Shown: one piece after another, positions 60,587 through 64,000 of the stretch
Numbering within the stretch: the first letter of the stretch is position 1
How the letters are laid out: every line of letters begins with the position of its first letter
Origin: Catenulispora sp. MAP5-51
Lineage (GTDB): Bacteria; Actinomycetota; Actinomycetes; Streptomycetales; Catenulisporaceae
NCBI RefSeq assembly: GCF_041261205.1
Contig: NZ_JBGCCH010000002.1
Location: 124,001-188,000, forward strand
Direction: 5' to 3'
Length of the DNA: 64,000 nt
Program-made: the position numbers and the translations under genes
The notes under the pieces: generated by a model
The model's database searches: none
Told to the model about the DNA's origin: nothing
What the model saw: the letters and a program-made list of their open reading frames with translations, nothing else

Positions 60587-61600
60587 GTGACCGCAGCGGA
60601 CGAGCGTCTGTGGCGCCCCGAGCCGACGGTTCCGCTGGCCCGGCTGGTCGTGTGGATCACGCGCGGGGGCGCGCCCGCGGTGGTGCGGGTTCCGGACCTG
60701 GGGCCGGGGATCTACGTCGTGGCCTCGACGCTCGCCAGCATCGACGTGGCCGACGCGCCCGGCGGCGCGCGGCCGGTGTCGCCGGGGGCGGCCGACGCCG
60801 TGCTGGCGCTGGTGCCGGCGCACCACGGGCTGGTGGTGGACATGGCCTCGGCGGACCCGATGGTGGTCTCGGCGGCGGAGGTCGACCAGCTGCGGCCCCG
60901 GCCGATCCCCTTCGGGACGGAGGCCGATGCCGCCTTCCACTTACCCCCGCCGCACGTGAACGCCTACCTCGCGGGGATCCGGCGGGCCGCCAAGCCGGCC
61001 GGGGCCGGGCGGATCACGGCGACGTGGACGCTCTTCCCCGACAGCGTGCCCGCGCTGCTGCTGATCGTGAAGCCGGCGCGGAAGGCCGACGCGCCGGCCG
61101 CCCTCGACGCGGTCTACCGGGCCGTCCGGGAACTCGCGCCGCCGGAGACCGTGCGAATCGTCGACGCCGGCACCCTCAGCCGGGGACAGATGTTCCGCAC
61201 GCTCAGCGGCCAGCGTCTGGTGGAGTCCCCGGCGCCGGACCCCGATCCGTACGCGTGGCCCGCCGGGACCCCCGGCACCGGCACGCCGCGCGGACGCCGC
61301 ACCGACCCCCGCTCGCCTTACTCGCCCCGCTCTCCCCACGCGCCTCGCACTCTGCCCTCCGGCACCGATCCGGCCGTGGGCACCGATCCGGCCGCCGGCA
61401 AGGGCCCGATCACCGGCCGCACCCCCTTCAACCTCACGCTGGCCATGGTCGGCGCGCTCACCGGCGCCTTCGTGACGGCCGTGCCGCGCGAGTTCTCGAT
61501 GCGCGGAGGCGCCGCGATCGCGACGGTCGTCATCGGGATCCTGATCATCGTGGGCTGCGTCGGGGCGGCGCTGCGGGACTTCTTCCGGCGAGAGCCCTGA
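60587..61600 (+). CDS. Unrecognised protein with two C-terminal membrane spans
   Basis: The 337-aa product has a globular N-part (about 1-230), faintly like SseB-type domains (LARLVVWITRGGAPAVVRVP), then a Pro/Arg/Ser linker (about 225-275) and two spans (about 282-302 and 308-328). A short basic end follows. It would sit on the inner membrane with the globular part in the cytoplasm. I do not recognise a family. GTG 60587 is chosen because GGAGGGAGCGGGCC lies just before; the frame extends back to 60464. It is separated by a terminator from the secreted-protein gene and followed by a 15-bp triple repeat. Confidence 0.6.
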   Translation: MTAADERLWRPEPTVPLARLVVWITRGGAPAVVRVPDLGPGIYVVASTLASIDVADAPGGARPVSPGAADAVLALVPAHHGLVVDMASADPMVVSAAEVDQLRPRPIPFGTEADAAFHLPPPHVNAYLAGIRRAAKPAGAGRITATWTLFPDSVPALLLIVKPARKADAPAALDAVYRAVRELAPPETVRIVDAGTLSRGQMFRTLSGQRLVESPAPDPDPYAWPAGTPGTGTPRGRRTDPRSPYSPRSPHAPRTLPSGTDPAVGTDPAAGKGPITGRTPFNLTLAMVGALTGAFVTAVPREFSMRGGAAIATVVIGILIIVGCVGAALRDFFRREP

Positions 61601-61645
61601 GACTGTCGAAACCCCGATTGTCGAAACCCCGACTGTCGAAACCCC
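61601..61645. repeat. Three tandem 15-bp repeats (GA[CT]TGTCGAAACCCC)
   Basis: GACTGTCGAAACCCC occurs at 61601-61615 and 61631-61645, and GATTGTCGAAACCCC at 61616-61630. The array begins at the base after the stop of the preceding gene. It could be a binding array, or the residue of slippage. The rest of the gap to 61884 shows no other clear element except a promoter hexamer. Confidence 0.7.
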
Positions 61646-61871
61646 GCCCGCGTGGCGCCGAACCCACTCCCGGCCCTGGGCATCGACTCCTCAGCGACAC
61701 CCGATAGGATCGACGCGGCCTCCAGATCAGGGCACAAACCCCTTCGAGTGAAGAACCCCTGATTTTCACCTGTTATCAAGCGAAAAGCCGCCCCGACCGG
61801 ATACGGTGGAGCAGTCGCGCCGCACACCGCGTGCACGCATACGAGTCCTCCCGCATGGCTGTTCGCTTGGC

Positions 61872-61877
61872 TACAGT
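61872..61877 (+). promoter_or_regulatory. Candidate -10 element of a leaderless transcript
   Basis: TACAGT ends 7 nt before ATG 61885, and no ribosome-binding site is present. It supports 61885 as start. Confidence 0.45.
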
Positions 61878-61884
61878 GGCATCC

Positions 61885-62334
61885 ATGCCGATCCGGGGGA
61901 CCGTAGCACCGGCCAGGGCCGCCGCCACCGCAGTCGCGGCGGCCCTGGTCTGCGCCGTTTGCGTTGCCTGCGGCAGCGCCGCCGGCCACCAGCCGGCTCC
62001 GCTGACGAAGAGCGCGGTGGTCTCCACCACCGGGGCCGACGCCTCCGGCGACGCCGACCGGCCCAGCGGGGCGGCGATGGATCCGGGCGGGACGACATCG
62101 CAGGACCGGCCCAGCGGCGGGTCTATCAACGACTCGCAGGCCTCCGCGTCCGCCACCTCGGCGACCTCGTCCCGGTCGAGGAACCCGGCGCCGACCCACC
62201 CGCAGCCCACGTCCGCGCCGAAGCCGACCACCTCCGCGCCGCCCCCGCCGCACAGCAGCACGCCCAGCGGCCCGGTGATGGGGTCGCGGTCGAACACCAC
62301 GCCGCCGCCCCCGCCGTCGATGTCGACGCGCTGA
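61885..62334 (+). CDS. Small putative lipoprotein with Ser/Thr/Pro tail
   Basis: The 149-aa product has a basic start and a hydrophobic signal (AAATAVAAALVCAVCVACG). Cys29 follows Val-Ala, so lipidation is possible, but Cys at -3 departs from the usual Leu. The rest is disordered, Ser/Thr/Pro/Ala-rich with many Pro-Pro pairs, and has no folded domain. Start ATG 61885 is chosen from the -10 element 7 nt upstream; in-frame ATGs at 61831 and 61855 would add 18 or 10 residues. It is monocistronic and convergent with regX3. Function unknown; a surface tail or stress lipoprotein is possible. Confidence 0.5.
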   Translation: MPIRGTVAPARAAATAVAAALVCAVCVACGSAAGHQPAPLTKSAVVSTTGADASGDADRPSGAAMDPGGTTSQDRPSGGSINDSQASASATSATSSRSRNPAPTHPQPTSAPKPTTSAPPPPHSSTPSGPVMGSRSNTTPPPPPSMSTR

Positions 62335-62393
62335 GCGCGGCGACGCGCACCGGCACAGGCACACGCGCACACCCGCGCACCCCAACGCCGAAA

Positions 62394-62418
62394 GGGCCCC
62401 GGTCACCGACCGGGGCCC
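62394..62418. terminator. Terminator between convergent genes
   Basis: GGGCCCCGGT (62394-62403) pairs with ACCGGGGCCC (62409-62418) around CACCG. It lies between the small lipoprotein gene (ends 62334) and regX3 (ends 62530). Confidence 0.65.
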
Positions 62419-62529
62419 CTCGTGACGCACGTCGACCCCCGAGGCCGGCGTCCGCGGCGTGCCGGGAGGATCCGCTCCCGACCGCGCTCAGCCCTGGAAA
62501 CTCAGCCCTTGAAGCTCAGCTCCGGAAGC

Positions 62530-63210
<681 letters not shown>

Positions 63211-63254
63211 TTCGGGGTCCTCCCACTTGGTATGGCTGGGTTGTGCACGGTCGC

Positions 63255-64000
63255 TCAGACGGCGCGTGCCAGATCGCGTTCCTCGACACAGACGGGGAGC
63301 TTCAGGGTGAAGGTGGAGCCGTTCCCCTCGGAGGACCACACCGTCACCTCCCCGCCGTGCGTGGCCGCGATGTGCTTGACGATCGACAGGCCCAGACCCG
63401 TGCCGCCGGTGGCGCGCGAGCGCGCCGGGTCGACACGGTAGAACCGCTCGAAGATCCGCTCCAGGTCCCGTTCGGGTATCCCGATCCCCTGGTCGGTGAC
63501 GGAGATCTCGACCAGATCGCCGACGTGCTTGACGGTCACCGCCACCCGGGTGTCGTCCGGGGAGTAGTTCACCGCGTTCTCCACCAGGTTGCCCAGGGCC
63601 GCGGACAGCTGGGTCCGGTCCCCGCGCACCGCGACGTCGTCCTCGGCGTCGGCGACCAGTTCGATCCGGCGCACCGCGGCGGTCTCGTAGCTGCGGTCCA
63701 GCGCGTCGGCCACCACCTCGGCGATGTGCACCTTCTCCGCCGAGGCGGCCAGCGGGGCGTCGATCTGCACCCGCGACAGGTCGATCAGGTCCTGGATCAG
63801 CGAGGTCAGCCGGTGCGACTCCTGCTGCATCCGGGCCGCGAACCGGCGGACCGCCTCGGGGTCGTCGGAGGCCGACTGCACGGCCTCGGCCAGCAGCGAC
63901 AGCGCCCCGACCGGGGTCTTGAGCTCGTGCGAGACGTTGGCCACGAAGTCCCGGCGCACCTCGTCCACCCGCCGGGCCTCGGTGCGGTCCTCGACCAGCA
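63255..64000 (-). CDS. senX3: Sensor histidine kinase SenX3 (N-terminus beyond window)
   Basis: Only the C-terminal 248 codons are present; the frame stays open through 64000, so the sensor part lies outside the window. HisKA region: RRDFVANVSHELKTPVGALS with the phospho-accepting His. ATP-binding motifs: NLVENAVNYSPDDT (N box), DQGIGIPERDLERIFERFYR (G1/F box) and GGTGLGLSIVKHIAATHGG (G2). The short upstream linker VEDRTEARR is typical of SenX3 PAS-to-HisKA junctions. It precedes regX3 and would phosphorylate it. In other actinobacteria this pair responds to phosphate limitation, often with PhoU nearby; none is visible here. Confidence 0.88.
   Translation of the reverse strand, partial: LVEDRTEARRVDEVRRDFVANVSHELKTPVGALSLLAEAVQSASDDPEAVRRFAARMQQESHRLTSLIQDLIDLSRVQIDAPLAASAEKVHIAEVVADALDRSYETAAVRRIELVADAEDDVAVRGDRTQLSAALGNLVENAVNYSPDDTRVAVTVKHVGDLVEISVTDQGIGIPERDLERIFERFYRVDPARSRATGGTGLGLSIVKHIAATHGGEVTVWSSEGNGSTFTLKLPVCVEERDLARAV

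Overview
Organism. The window is very GC-rich with strong G/C preference at third codon positions, uses many GTG starts, has short operons with ATGA/GTGA start-stop overlaps, and carries SenX3-RegX3, MsiK, WXG100, Tad-pilus and arabinofuranosyltransferase-like genes. This points to a filamentous or soil actinomycete. Catenulisporales or Streptomyces-like lineages fit, but I cannot fix the genus from sequence alone. I saw no tRNA, rRNA, CRISPR array, transposase or replication origin.

Layout. 1-5.8 kb: a truncated membrane glycosyltransferase-like gene, the sugar-importer ATPase msiK, a membrane protein with an extracytoplasmic C-terminal domain, and a YxiG-like gene broken by one in-frame TGA. 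5.9-42 kb: a large cell-envelope glycan region. It holds AftB-like and AftA-like membrane transferases, a polyprenol-phosphate-mannose synthase fused to a membrane protein, a nucleotide-sugar dehydrogenase, two sugar epimerases/dehydratases (one GalE-like), an O-acyltransferase, eight GT2 genes (not counting the fusion), two DUF2304 genes, two Wzx-type flippases, two DUF2142 proteins, one DUF2079 protein, and the four dTDP-L-rhamnose genes rmlD-rmlB / rmlA-rmlC. Several components occur twice in the two halves of the region, as if a module had been duplicated and inverted. 42-47.2 kb: a solitary WXG100 protein, the dicarboxylate transporter dctA divergent from a DcuS/DcuR-type two-component pair, and an OmpR-like regulator whose receiver domain has lost its key residues. 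47.3-61.6 kb: a Tad/Flp pilus operon (SAF-domain CpaB-like protein, TadZ-like ATPase, TadA, TadB, TadC, Flp pilin, two TadE-like proteins, a TadG-like protein), followed by a large membrane LysM-BTAD protein, a lipoprotein, a ten-cysteine secreted protein and an unrecognised membrane-anchored protein. 61.8-64 kb: a small lipoprotein candidate, then regX3 and the truncated senX3.

How the genes work together. The rml genes would supply dTDP-rhamnose, and the dehydrogenase and epimerases other activated sugars. GT2 enzymes would build lipid-linked chains inside the cell, flippases would export them, and the GT-C type membrane proteins (AftA/AftB-like and others) would extend or attach sugars outside, using polyprenol-phosphate sugars. 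The polyprenol-phosphate-mannose synthase could also feed O-mannosylation of Ser/Thr/Pro-rich surface proteins, such as the tails seen in the Tad operon; this is inference. Many starts here lie 6-8 nt downstream of a TAnnnT hexamer with no ribosome-binding site, so leaderless transcription looks common.
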